Positions 31,396-42,152 of a DNA stretch of 64,000 bases are shown one piece after another; within the stretch, counting starts at the first letter, position 1; the number at the start of each line of letters is the position of its first letter. The stretch lies in NCBI GenBank assembly GCA_037127315.1, contig JBBBDQ010001270.1, positions 2,174,501-2,238,500 of the forward strand, given 5' to 3'. The notes beneath the pieces were generated by a model. The model searched no databases. It saw nothing but the letters and a program-made list of their open reading frames with translations, and had not been told where the DNA came from. The stretch comes from Ascarosepion bandense. Lineage: Eukaryota; Mollusca; Cephalopoda; Sepiida; Sepiidae. The position numbers were made by a program, and so were the translations under genes.

Positions 31396-31660
31396 ACAGT
31401 CAGTCAGTTAAGTGCCATACGTGATACATACGAAAGAGACATGACTGACTGGGCAGAAGATTATCCAGCAGTAGGTTGCCATTGCTTTCTGCGGTAGACT
31501 GGTTACCAGCCAAGGCTATAGAACCCAATCTATCCTGTTATTTAACCCATAACTGAAAGGAAGAGACGGATTAATACCTTCCCCAAGAGGTATTTGCGTG
31601 TAAGTTAATGCAATGAATTCAACTGGAATTCAAACTCGGCTCCACGATTTCTCGTTCCTG
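31396..31660 (-). mobile_element. SINE family A, head truncated
   Basis: Antisense SINE A from tail (CAGTCAGTTAAGTGCCATAC) to GGCTCCACGATTTCTCGTTCC. The last ~40 bp of the tRNA-like head are missing just before a Tc1 element begins. Confidence 0.75.
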
Positions 31661-31680
31661 GAAGTTAGAATTCCAGTTTA

Positions 31681-33227
31681 CAGTAGCCAGGATAAAGATC
31701 AGAATGATGTTAAGAAAAAGCCAAAATGTGAAATAATTTTTATTTTATTTTAAAGCTTCATAGAACATTTTATCAAGGAAAAAAAAGGAAATAAAGGTGA
31801 CTTATATAATTCCAAAACATAAAGTTCAATAAAGTTATTTTGATAAATATATAAGTATAATTATATAACATTCGAAAAAAATAGATGATCAAAAACATCA
31901 GAACGATTTAAAAAATCATACTATTATAATGGATACATGATATTCAAATGAAAATAGCGTTCATAATTCATTAGTATTTGACGTATAAACCTTTACTTTC
32001 AATAACGGCTCGACATCTTCTACTACATGAGCGAATTAATGTCTTGCATTCAATAACGGATATTTTCTCCTATTCTCCTTTCAAATTAGTCCATAGTACT
32101 TCGACGTTTGTTGGATTCTTTTCCTTAGCTCTTTCATTTAGCAACTTCCAAACATTCTCAATAGAATTCTGAGCTTTAAGCAGGCCACACTATCACAGTA
32201 ACATCTTCCCCAGAAAGAAATGTCTTAAAAGACTTGGCTCTGTGACATGGCGCGTTATCATATATAAATACAGCTGGTTGATTAATTGCAGTTCTCAAAT
32301 TAGGAACATGTTTCTTCAATATCTCTTTGTATACAGTTTCGTTAATTTTACCGTGTAGCCTAACAAGGGGTCTCATACCAGCAGCTGATATCATGCCAAA
32401 CACCGTCACATTTCCTCCTCCGAATTTAACGCTGCTTTTAATGCACTGAGGCAAATATCGTTTCTTAGGACTGCGTCGGACGAACCTTCTCCCGTCACAA
32501 CCGAACAGGTTAAACTTTGACTTGTCGCTGAAATGAACACTATCTCACTGTTCTTCTGTCCATTTGACATGTTTAGTGGCAAATTTCAATCGGCTCATTT
32601 GATTCTTCTAGAAATGTAAGGCTTCGTAGAGGATACTCGACTGTTCAGATTTATTTCATTAAGTCTTCGGGAAATAGTGTACCTTGATATTTTAATGCCA
32701 TTGTCAGCATTAGCTCTTTTCGAGATAGCGGATGCTGTCGCAAATAAATCCTTTTTTGATTATTTACAGGTCCATTTGTCTTTCCTTGCAGTAGTTTTCC
32801 TAGGCCTGCCAGGTGGTTTCTGGGCTTCACATGACCCAGTTTCCTCAAGTTATTCTTAAAATACTATGAATAACACTTTTAGTTTTCCCCAAACTCTTTG
32901 AAATATCCCCAGTCTTCATCACGGTGTAATTTAGTAAAATACCCGATTTTAACCTAAAAAATTTTCAATGATACAAAATAATTATTTAATTTAATGGGTT
33001 TATTTAATTGTTCTGATGTTTTTGATGATCTATTTGTTTTAGAATGTTATATAATTATTCTTATAGCTTTATCAAAATAAATTTATGAAACTTTATATTT
33101 TGGAATAATATAATTTAACTTTATATCCTTTTTTCCCTTGATAAAATGTTCTATGAAGCTTTGAAATAAAGTTACTTCATATTTAGACTTTTTCTTCACA
33201 TCGTTCTGATCTTTATACTCGCTACTG
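31681..33227 (-). mobile_element. Tc1-like transposon with long inverted repeats
   Basis: A 1547-bp element with terminal inverted repeats of ~225 bp (31681-31908 and 33005-33227). Both start CAGTAGC; TA precedes the left end (31679-31680), and TG in place of TA follows the right end. The repeats agree over their length with ~85-90% identity by eye. The transposase remnant lies inside on the minus strand. Such long repeats place it in the IR/DR-like group of Tc1 elements. Confidence 0.85.
31990..32885 (-). pseudogene. Tc1-like transposase, nearly whole but broken
   Basis: The N-terminal DNA-binding part is at 32651-32850 (LGHVKPRNHLAGLGKLLQGK). The catalytic core reads EEQ-stop-DSVHFSDKSKFNLFG, GMRPLVRLHGKINETVY and IYDNAPCHRAKSF, then VIVWPA-stop. 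The first two catalytic aspartates (FSDKS, YDNAP) are intact. The third acidic block is damaged by a short deletion near 32172, where SPDMNPIE is expected. A Trp-to-TGA change lies just before the first Asp. It is closely related to 7171-7795. Confidence 0.85.
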
Positions 33228-33236
33228 TGTATGTAA

Positions 33237-33237
<1 letters not shown>

Positions 33238-33301
<64 letters not shown>

Positions 33302-33308
33302 CACACAA

Positions 33309-33353
<45 letters not shown>
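33238..33353. repeat. (CA)n followed by (TA)n
   Basis: CA repeats with occasional G/A interruptions grade into TA; adjacent to the right Tc1 end. Confidence 0.95.
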
Positions 33354-33356
<3 letters not shown>

Positions 33357-34235
33357 CCTTTGAGATTTTACTCGCCCGATCGACTCAGTCCATTAAAACT
33401 TAATTGGGCGATTAAAGTTTATTGCTTTATTCGCCCGCGGTCGAGTAAACATGTAATGAAACGTGTCTCTTCAAATATAGAAAAAGGAAATCTGATTCCT
33501 TTTCAACCCAAAAGTATGCCATTGAGGATTCACAAGTTACTTAGAATGACCTAGAATGACATTATTAAACTCTTTAGTCGTATGCATGCCGCCTGATTTG
33601 CAATTAACGCTTCCACAGTGGAGCGAAGATTTCTCTGTCAAACAGATTTTTAGAAACTCATTTGGAAAAATATTATCCTTGACTCAACATCTATATTTTC
33701 TCTCCGCTGACGAAAAGTAAAAACTAACATTTGAAAGAATTGTTGAGAAAATCAGATTTGTTACTTTTTTATCATCAATGAGATGGAGGTTGTAGTCAAA
33801 CTGAAGAAAGAAACTACGAATTTATGTACCTCCACTCGATTGCCAAAAAACAACATATCATGATATTAAAAGGGTGCAAACTTAATAAAAACAAAGTTTT
33901 ATCATCAAAATGCTTATTCTGTTATTAAGAGGAAAGATCAAATTTTGTTAATATTTTTAAAAATTTTTTAAATCTTAACACGTTCGAAATTATAATCAAA
34001 TTTCATTTTTTGCTTTTCGTCAGTGATTCACGCTATGTTTACGTAAGGCGACTATTAAGAAAATTGATTCCTACGACTACAGATATTATATATTGTTGGT
34101 CATTCTGCTTTAAAAACGTTTGATTGTATAGCATGATATCGTCTACACAGGGGTCATTTAATGCTGAAATTTAATTTTCTTTGGAATATTAGTAATTGCT
34201 TTTACAAAATGTATTGCTGGCAATTTTTTTTACCA
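33354..34235. other. No recognisable feature
   Basis: AT-rich sequence with TCGCCCG motifs at 33373 and 33431 but no identifiable gene or repeat. Confidence 0.45.
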
Positions 34236-34700
34236 TGGTCAGTCACTTAGTCAGTTAAATGCCATACGTGATACACGCTTGGGCGATCATGTCTCGAAAG
34301 AAACATGACTGACTGGGAGGACGATTATCTCGAAGTAGGTTGCCATTACTTTCTGCGGCAGACTGGATGCCAGCCACGGCTATAGAACCAAATCTATCCT
34401 GTTATTTGACTTATAGCAAGAAAGAAAAGAGATGTATTATATTATTAAGTATTAATTAGTGGAGGATCAATTTGTTACTAAATAGCAATAGAAAACAGAT
34501 CCGCCACTTTATGCCCAGCATAAGCCTTAATCATATGTTCAACTATTATATTCAGTCAGTCAGTTAAGTGCCATAAGTGCTTTGAGCGATCATGTCTCGA
34601 AAGAGACATGATTGACTGGGAGACGATTATCTCGAAGTAGGTTGCCATTATTTTCTGCGGTAGACTGGTTGCCAGCCAAGGCTACTGAACCCAATTTTTT
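34236..34700 (-). mobile_element. SINE A pair joined by a palindromic linker
   Basis: Two antisense SINE A tails (34245-34430 and 34555-34700) flank a ~115-bp linker. The linker contains a 49-bp palindrome (34459-34507, arms GTGGAGGATC and GATCCGCCAC) bordered by TAATTAATACTTAATAATATA and GGGCATAAAG. The same SINE-linker-SINE order occurs in the other orientation at 62700-63190, so this is a composite unit, not two chance insertions. Confidence 0.75.
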
Positions 34701-34704
34701 CCTA

Positions 34705-34912
34705 TAAAAATGTAATTTTATACTTTCATGCTGTTTGTACCCCAGTTAACTATTTGCTCATAGCTAGGACACTAACAGGTGCTACCACCCTAGGTCATGA
34801 TGGATTTGGGAACAATGACAATTAAAAGGTGTTGCCACGATCCTTAAAGGCCTATGATCAGCTGCCTTGTTGCTGGATGTCGTTTATCGTCAGACAAGGA
34901 CTATCGCCGAAA
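34705..34912 (+). pseudogene. Exon-like sequence of unknown family, copy 1
   Basis: Matches 55865-56060 base by base through an intron-like lead (TTTTATACTTTCA) into a ~60-codon frame with no length-changing differences. The frame reads YLLIARTLTGATT, GFGNN, stop-KVLPRSLKAYDQLPCCWMSF, then IVRQG. Copy 2 has the stop at a different codon. The shared frame suggests an ancestral coding exon with a hydrophobic, signal-peptide-like start and a Cys-Cys pair. The protein is not recognised. It directly follows a SINE tail. Confidence 0.45.
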
Positions 34913-35879
34913 AAACAAAAACAAAAAACAAAACTCAATCACTGGTTGCTAACAGTAGCACTACAGATATCCCAGAAGACGGGGTTATTACAATGCGAAA
35001 TAACCAGACGTATTAAATTAAATAATATGTGCCATTCTTTTTTCCCCATGAGAATAAAGAATCGAAACAATTATATTAAATTTAAGGGACAATTGAATTT
35101 TCCGCTGAAACGAATGCATGATTTTGATTCCATTGGGTATAAAGATTGTTTTTAATTGGCTAATGTCCAAAGACATACATCTCTTTGAGAGAAAAAGAAA
35201 CCAAATCAACCATCAGTAAATGCCAACGTAAAACTATTCGGAATATTACACATCTTGGTATTTTGGTAGAATATCAATAGGCCGCATTGCCGAAGTAAAC
35301 ACGTGCATGGATGTAAAACAACGGGCACCCATCGACACATGTGAGCTGGCCAGCACACATAAATGCATATCAGTGGCTGCTAAGAAGTGTGCTAACCCTT
35401 CGACCCGCAAGGGAATGGTATAGAAAAAAAGAAATACTTCCATTTTATTTCCCGGATCTATCCCGAGGTTAAACCAGATTTGTACCGTTTTCATTTTCCC
35501 AAAGTTTATTTATTCGGTGGACTCCCTCCCACCCACACAAAAAAAAAAATCTTTCATCATTGAAATACTGATTTTTGGAAGACGAAATCACACACGAACA
35601 AACACACATGCGCTCATGCACATACACGCACACCCACACATCAACGAATATAAGAGACTGCTGTAAAGTCCTCAGCCTGATTCAAAAGGGAAGGAAACAA
35701 GGAAAATACTTAAATTCTGTTCTGCATATCCATCCAGAAATTCAATGTACTTATTCCATCTTTATTCAAGTTTATCCGGTTCTTTAACCGCCTCCTCACC
35801 GCAAAAATTGAGATTTGGTCATTGAAATCTTGATTTATGGAAGTAGAAATCGCGCACCCGCCACGCACGTATATATATT
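34913..35879. other. No recognisable gene; a short direct repeat
   Basis: TCATTGAAATACTGATTTTTG at about 35557 recurs with changes at about 35818 (TCATTGAAATCTTGATTTATG). The region is otherwise unassigned. Confidence 0.45.
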
Positions 35880-36120
35880 CCACTTCTGCGATATATACGT
35901 GACTCTTCAGAAATGAATTGAGTTCTTTCGGTGACAGGCGTGTGTCTACACTGCTTATATACAAGACGTTAAAATTTCCGTTCTCAGTTTGACGCGTCTA
36001 TGGCTTAGAGGGTAGCGAATCCGAGTAACACTAAATCGATCGAGTTTCGATCCCAGCCATAAGCAAGTGGATGTGTCTAGCCACACTGATGAGCTGCGAA
36101 ATAAGCATGTATGTGACTGA
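35880..36120 (+). mobile_element. tRNA-like/hammerhead repeat, copy 3
   Basis: The conserved leader (TGCGATATATACGTGACTC, GTGACAGGCGTGTGTCTACA) precedes a tRNA-like module at 35999-36061. Its ends pair as TATGGC and GCCATA; the A box is TGGCTTAGAGGGTAGCG and the B box GAGTTTCGATCCC. The hammerhead strand lies at 36082-36115. There is no (TA)n tail here. This copy has the best preserved tRNA-like fold of the three. Confidence 0.72.
36082..36115 (+). ncRNA. Minimal hammerhead ribozyme
   Basis: Stem I is CACA (36082-36085) with TGTG (36112-36115). CTGATGA is at 36086-36092. Stem II is reduced to the essential G10.1-C11.1 pair with loop CTG. GAA is at 36098-36100. Stem III is ATA/TGT around AGCA, with the cleavage triplet GUA ending at 36111. 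Core bases are all present. Stem I differs in sequence from copy 2 yet still pairs. The very short stem II makes activity doubtful. Confidence 0.62.
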
Positions 36121-36745
36121 CTAATATTTATTAGTAATCCTGAACTTAATAATAAGCGAAATTTGGATGACTTTTTTTATACTAAAAACTAAAATAAACG
36201 ACTGGTTTCGTTCCAGACCTCATCAAGTTTATTTCTGGCAAATTAATATAAGCGTAGGAAATAAAAGATGAAAATGAGACGGGGGAAAAATGCAAGAGAA
36301 CTACAGTTCAATAAGATAAAAATCCAGCAAACAATCTCTCTGTTTGTAGAGAGAAGGCTTGGGGGATTTGGTGTACATGGACTCTAGAAATTTCAAATGA
36401 TATAGAGAGTGCGACCTTGTTAGTACAGTAAAATAGTCAGCGCTCAATCCAACAACACGTTTCTTTCTATTTATGACGTGTTGTGCTGTGGATGACCCGG
36501 TTGTATTTACCAGTTGGCTGCTACATGCAGGCAGATTCAAAATTCTGGGAGATAAATGTTGTTTCATTCTATGATCTAAATGCTGAGATCGTCTACCTAT
36601 GTAAACGTGTCCACAATTTATTCATATTTGTAAATAATAGAATTGATATGATTTGGTGTAAAATTTCCTTACGAATGAAAGAAAGAGTTATTCGAGAAAA
36701 AAATGTTACTTTAAATATTACTCTAAAATATTACTTTAGCAGAAA
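36121..36745. other. No recognisable feature
   Basis: 88- and 99-codon frames on opposite strands (36301-36567, 36483-36782) have no known motif. The GGTTTCGTTCCAGACCTCAT stretch near 36200 resembles flanks of Penelope-type repeats only weakly. Confidence 0.4.
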
Positions 36746-36749
36746 TTTA

Positions 36750-36903
36750 GAATTTCGAAGGCTAAATAAGTCTTCTGAGTAAATGGTATCATGGCTGAGA
36801 CTAAGAACTACAATTGTACCTACTTAGAGCCAAACTCAATAAAAGGGCTGAAAAGAAATACAGACATACAGGCAGATAAACAGTTACACACACAAACATC
36901 TAG

Positions 36904-36969
<66 letters not shown>

Positions 36970-37299
36970 CGATTTTCTGCACTATTGTAATAACTGCAAG
37001 CTTGAAGCTTCTGAATATCGTTTCTTATGTCTTTGTCTATGTGTGTATCAAATTTGATTAACATCGGACCACTCCTTCTATAACCCGATTTTATCGATTA
37101 TCTATTTTCGATATTTATCGGGGGTACCTCGACACAAGACCTAGCTAAGAACACTCGCAGACGCTTATAGTACAACTGTGTAAATTTTCAAGAAAATCGG
37201 TTCAGCCGTTTCGGAGTCTATAGGTAACAGAAACACACACACAGATACACACAGACACATACACATACAGCCTAAGTTCCATTTATAAATAAGTTTAGA
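36750..37299 (-). mobile_element. Non-autonomous Helitron, 3'-truncated
   Basis: The antisense long-form 5' end (complement TCTAAACTTATTTATAAATG) lies at 37280-37299, with A preceding the TC on that strand. The CGATA block, a (TA)n seam at 36907-36966 and part of the 3' module up to GAAGGCTAAATAAGTC follow; the hairpin and CTAG end are lost. Confidence 0.65.
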
Positions 37300-37359
37300 T
37301 TAATATGATATGCATTTTTTGTGAATGAAACATAGTTTCTTTCTTTTTATATTAGATAC

Positions 37360-37508
37360 AAGTTTGAACTAACACTTTTAGTGATACTATGTGTTTATAA
37401 ACCATTGTAACAACTATTCCAATATAAAGCTCTAATCTGTATCGAGCACTCTTTATAAAAGTAAATGCTTGAACAGTGGGTTTAAATCTGTATGTTCTTT
37501 CACTTTCT

Positions 37509-37541
<33 letters not shown>
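37360..37541 (-). repeat. Dispersed repeat G, inverted copy, with (TA)n
   Basis: GATACTATG...TTTATAAACCATTG and GAGCACTCTTTATAAAAGTA are the complement of 48170-48290. (TA)n follows at 37513-37541. Confidence 0.55.
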
Positions 37542-37544
<3 letters not shown>

Positions 37545-37577
37545 ACGTGAATTAATAAATATGCATATGAGGTGCCG

Positions 37578-37584
37578 ACTCTTT

Positions 37585-37625
<41 letters not shown>

Positions 37626-37790
37626 CCTGCAATATTACTTTTAACAATTATGAATTATTCCCCTTTTAATTTTTGCTCCCTACATTAATATTTAATTTTA
37701 ATTCCAAATTTTACTTTTTACTTTTTATATTTTCATTTCAATTTATTTTTATTTTTATTTAATATTTTAATTTTTTATCTACATGTAATA
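37578..37790 (-). repeat. Repeat F, inverted copy with (TTTC)n
   Basis: (TTTC)n at 37588-37626, then the complement of the 1096-1260 region up to ATCTACATGTAA. Confidence 0.5.
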
Positions 37791-38103
37791 TTTGAATATT
37801 CAAATATTTACGTTTTATCATTTATGCCCATTCGATTTCTTCTCTCTGTATTTTTTTCTTATTTTTGATATTTTTAAATTATAAATTAATTTTAATCTTA
37901 AATCTTAAATTTAAATTTTATCTACATGTAACCTTAGAATATTTAAATTTTGAATCTTGTTATTAAAAAGTAGTAACTTCTGTTTATGAGATTTAATTCG
38001 TATGAACATCAAGTGAACTTAAATTCAAAACAATTAAATTGTCATTTTGAATTATGCACCTGACGATTTCATAATGCATGAAGCACCGAGTCATGCCGTA
38101 GAC

Positions 38104-38153
<50 letters not shown>

Positions 38154-38154
38154 C
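37791..38154. repeat. AT-rich sequence and (TA)n
   Basis: ATCTACATGTAA recurs at 37919, suggesting a second partial repeat F. (TA)n spans 38107-38150. Nothing else recognised. Confidence 0.5.
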
Positions 38155-38371
38155 ATTTCACCCCGAGCAAGGCGGAAACGCCACTGATGTGCACGGGGTT
38201 ACATAAATGTAAAAAGAGTAATTAGAAAAGAGTGAGGAGTACAAACTAGTTAGAAAGGAACAATAGAAAGCTGAGAAAGCAGGTGCGATGACAGATACAT
38301 AGGTGGAGAGAAAGGGAAGGTTATACAGGGGAGGGGAGAGAGCTAGATGCCAGTGGTTAGTAGATGAGTAT

Positions 38372-38380
<9 letters not shown>
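38155..38380 (-). mobile_element. LINE family A 3' UTR (antisense)
   Basis: Begins with the complement of the tail (ATCATTTCACCCCGAGCAAG) and matches the 3' UTR of the copies at 21.8 and 40.2 kb closely up to the last LINE codons (CCAGTGGTTAGTAGATGAGT). It is flanked by (TA)n on both sides (38107-38150 and 38377-38429). Confidence 0.85.
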
Positions 38381-38432
<52 letters not shown>

Positions 38433-38439
38433 TTAATTC

Positions 38440-39226
38440 AGATAAAACTTAGAGGGGAAATAGCCAGCTTCAACATGTCATTTTAAAACATGCATTCTCA
38501 ACACCATATAAAAGAATGAAGAAAAACGCTAAGCCCAGAGGTTTGCTATAATAAAGGAAGGGGTTTGGGGGGTATTGTATTTTTAAAGGGTTAAGCTGGC
38601 GGAAATTGAGTAGTAATTTCTTCTTTGGTAGTGAAAGGTATGTGGCTTGACCCTTGAGTTAGTAGTGGTAGGTAGTGGGGAAGTAACTGTTTAGCTAAAA
38701 TTAAAAAAAGAACCTTATTTTGACTAATTGGAAGAATAGGGTCATTATTGCAATTGATACTTATTTCTAAGATGACACATACTCGTGATCGCCCTCCCTA
38801 TATTTAGGGGTATATACTGGTATTGAAAATTTAATTTTTTCTCTATTGGTTTTTATAGGGTTAAGCTCGTTGAATTTTAGTAGTAATTTCTTCTTTGGTA
38901 GTGGGTATATGTGGCTTGATCCTTGAGTTAGTAGTGGTAGGTAAGGGAGATTTAACTACTAAAGCAAAATTTAAGAAAAAAACCTTATTCTGACTAACTG
39001 GAAGAAAAGGATACTTATTGTAATTTTTACTACTTTTTATGACGACACATACTAATGATCTCCCTCCGTTTATTTAGGAGTATATTCTGGTATTAAAATT
39101 TTAATTTTTTAATTTTTTCTGTCAAACATAGATTGCATCGGTCTCTTATGCTATTTGGAGGTCCTAACCTTGCCTATGAGCTTCCATTTTATCTGTGGAT
39201 TTAAGTTATCTTCTATTAATTCCCAG

Positions 39227-39230
<4 letters not shown>
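38440..39230. repeat. Diverged tandem duplication of ~270 bp
   Basis: 38590-38863 and 38864-39115 are head-to-tail copies sharing TAGTAATTTCTTCTTTGGTAG, then CCTTGAGTTAGTAGTGGTAG, AACCTTATTYTGACTAAYTG and ATTTAGGRGTATATWCTGGT. Small indels distinguish them. No coding frame is conserved. Confidence 0.8.

Positions 39231-39235
<5 letters not shown>

Positions 39236-39269
<34 letters not shown>
39236..39269. repeat. (TA)n tract
   Basis: TA run; unassigned AT-rich sequence follows to 39455. Confidence 0.95.
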
Positions 39270-39273
<4 letters not shown>

Positions 39274-39459
39274 AATTGGCAACCGTGAAACGGAGAGGAT
39301 TATCGAATAGATTTCATCTAACTAAAATAAATTATCAATTAGATAAACATAGAGAGCTCAGTGAATATTATCCAGAGCAAATATATTGAAAAGAGAACTT
39401 TACACATGATTAATAACCTATTTTCTTTTAATTCTCTCTCTCTCTATATATATATACAT

Positions 39460-40325
39460 CTGTCAAACATAACAGGCAACCTCTTCTGCCTCCCATAATC
39501 ATGGACCAGGTGATTCTCCCGGAGAGTAATACACTGCGCCTCCTCGGACTTACCCTGTCCTCAGACCTCAAATGGAACCACTATATTGAATCCATAGCCA
39601 AATCTACTGCTAACAAGGTTGGGTCACTATGTCGATCCAGGATGTTTTTTCTACCTGAATCCATCCTGCATATATACAAGTCAACCATTCGTCCGTGCAT
39701 GGATTACTGCTGCCATTTATGGTCAGGTGACCCTGCCGTTCGCCTCAGTGTTCTTGACAAGCTCCAAAGGAGAGTCTGTAATGTGATAGGTACTGATCTG
39801 GCGACTCGACTGCAGCCACTTTCCCATCGTTGAAATGTGGCCTCCCTCTGTCTCTTCTATAAATATTTTCATGGCTTTTGCTCGGATGAGCTTAAGTCAC
39901 TGATGCCTCCTCAACAGGTGTTTACCCGTGCAACCAGACTGGCAACTGGGTCCCACCCTTTCACAGTCAGGTTAGCCAAATGCAGACGACAATTCTACTC
40001 CTGCAGCTTCTTCTCTCGCACTTCCCGCCTGTGGAACTCACTCCCGTATTCTTGCTTTCCTGACGGCTACAACCTCCAGAAATTTAAATGCAAAGTTAAT
40101 ACTCATCTACTAACCACTGGCCTCTAGCTCTCTCCCCTCCCCTGTATAACCTTCCCTTTCTCTCCACCTATGTATCTGTCATCGCACCTTCTTTCTCAGC
40201 TTTCTATTGTTCCTTTCTAACTAGCTTGTACTCCTCACTCTTTTCTAATTAATCTTTTTACATTTATGTAACCCCGTGCACATCAGTGGCGTTTCCGCCT
40301 TGCTCGGGGTGAAATGATTAAAAAA
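39460..40325 (+). mobile_element. LINE family A, young 5'-truncated copy
   Basis: Nearly identical to 21125-21978. The frame from 39501 encodes LLGLTLSSDLKWNHYIESIA, ILHIYKSTIRPCMDYC and FHGFCSDELKSL through FKCKVNTHLLTT. It is interrupted only once, by CGA-to-TGA at about 39831. The 3' UTR ends in CTTGCTCGGGGTGAAATGAT plus an A-rich tail that passes into (TA)n and a Helitron. Confidence 0.88.
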
Positions 40326-40339
40326 TATATATATATATA

Positions 40340-40860
40340 TATAAACTTATTTATAAATAGAACTTTGTGTGTGTGTATGTGTGCGTATGTGTGTGTGTGT
40401 GTGTCTGTGTGTCTGTGTGTCCGTTACCTATAGATTTTGAAACGGCTCAACCGATTTTCTTGAAAATTTACACAGTTGTACTATAAGCGTCTGCGAGTGT
40501 TCTTAGCTAGGTTTTGTGTCTGCCTGTATGTATGCATTTTTTTCAGCTCTTTTATTTTGGTTTTTGCTTCGGGTTTGGGTCGAAGTAGTTATAATTGTAG
40601 TTCTTAGTCTCAGCCATGATACCATTTACTCAGAGGACTTATTTAGCCTTCAAAATTCAGTTTACGATATCGATACCAGAAAATCAAAATTTGACTTACA
40701 TCCATTCATTTTTTCTTTCATTTCAAGGATTTCGCTTTAACTGGAAACAACTATTGCTTTTTAAATTTTCGTGCCAACGTCCAAAGAGTCTGAGGTCCAG
40801 GACCAGGGATTAATTCTAAAGCTTTTATTACACCCGAGCAACGCCGGTCTATACTGCTGG
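40340..40860 (+). mobile_element. Non-autonomous Helitron, long form
   Basis: Starts at AAACTTATTTATAAATAG (the initial TC is lost in the TA run), with (TG)n, the TCCGTTACCTATAGA block and the shared 3' module. It ends with GAGCAACGCCGG and CTGG at 40857-40860 followed by T, a valid CTRR terminus. The CGATA block is deleted. Confidence 0.65.
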
Positions 40861-41255
40861 TATATATTTATATATTTGTTTGTGTGTGTGCATTTACAGT
40901 TTCATTAAAGACGATTGACAAGGTACTGCGATGAAGATTTTTATTCAGTTTTTCTTGTGTTTTTATTAAGAAAAGTTTTATATATACGAGCGCTTTCGAC
41001 TATTCTATTAGATAACTATTACATTTTTAAACAAAAAATAAAACGAATATATATATTTTTAGAGTGAATAGGAATGTATTGTATTTATTTTCTAAACAAG
41101 GACACGCATCGTACAGTTTTTATAGCATGTTGACGTTTTTGTAAAGCCTCATCGTATATTCCAGTTATGCAATCCATATTAATTGCTAGTAAGAGTAGAT
41201 AAGTTAGTCTATCACTCGGTTTGCAGTTCTTGCCTTTTTTTTTTTAACTTGTGCA
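40861..41255. other. No recognisable feature
   Basis: AT-rich sequence with TATATA patches; nothing assigned. Confidence 0.4.
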
Positions 41256-41265
41256 GGTGTTTATG

Positions 41266-42092
41266 TCTGGTTTCGGCGGACCTGAAGGAGACTACCATCA
41301 CCTCTAAATTTTTTGTTTTACATTTATTTTTATTATTTTCATTGCACTCTTTTAGATTACACCCTAAACTTTCCGATTGACAAAAAAAAAAAAAAAAAAT
41401 CTGAAAAAATTTCAATATTTCAACAATTTTAGAGGGGGTTTTGTTTTTCATACAACTTTATAGTAAATCGATCCTCCATTTTGGTACCACTCATCGGTAC
41501 GACATTACCACCACCTGTAAATTGGCTGATTATCAATTTTTCATTTTTTACTTTTTTCAGCGCAATCTTATCGATTATATCCTAAACTTTCTGATTGACA
41601 AAAAAAAAAAAAAAAGAAAAAAAAGTAAAATCTTAACATTTAAACAATTTTAGAGGGGGCAGTTTTTCATACAACCTTATAGTAAATCCATCCTGTGCAA
41701 TTAACATTTTTGCTTGCGCATATTCAACTACTGAATCCTTTGCGAAAATTTTAAAATAAAGCCATTCTTGGACTTTCCGTGGAAGATGCCATCGTCAGAA
41801 CTAAAGATATCTTGAAAAAGACAAAAACAAGAGCAAATACTCGTCCCAAAAAACCCAAAACAAAGCGAACCCAACGCAAGTGGATCCAAAATGGAGAGTC
41901 GATTTACTATAACGTTGTATGAGAAAGTGAACTCCGGTAAAATTGTTTAAATATTGATTTTTTTTTTTTTGATAATCGGAAATTTTATGTATTAACCTAT
42001 ACGACTCCGCTGAAAAAAAGTAAAAAAAAAAAAAAAAAAATGCAAAACAACAAATTTAAAGGAGGTGGTAGTCTCCTTCAGGTCCGCCCTGG
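41266..42092. mobile_element. Foldback element with triplicated sub-repeat
   Basis: The outer ends are inverted repeats: GGCGGACCTGAAGGAGACTA at about 41274 and its complement at about 42066-42087. The homology continues inward for ~210 bp (YCYAAACTTTCYGATTGACA, poly-A/T, ACAATTTTAGAGGGGG, CATACAACTTTATAGTAAAT). A third, direct copy of the inner part occupies about 41525-41695. The central 41700-41890 holds a 53-codon open stretch with a lysine-rich segment (KKTKTRANTRPKKPKTKR) and no start. No known superfamily is recognised. Confidence 0.7.
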
Positions 42093-42152
42093 TATCTTAG
42101 TTAGGATTTGTCTTCCGATTTCTTTCCAATGTTCTTTTATTTTCTTTCACTC

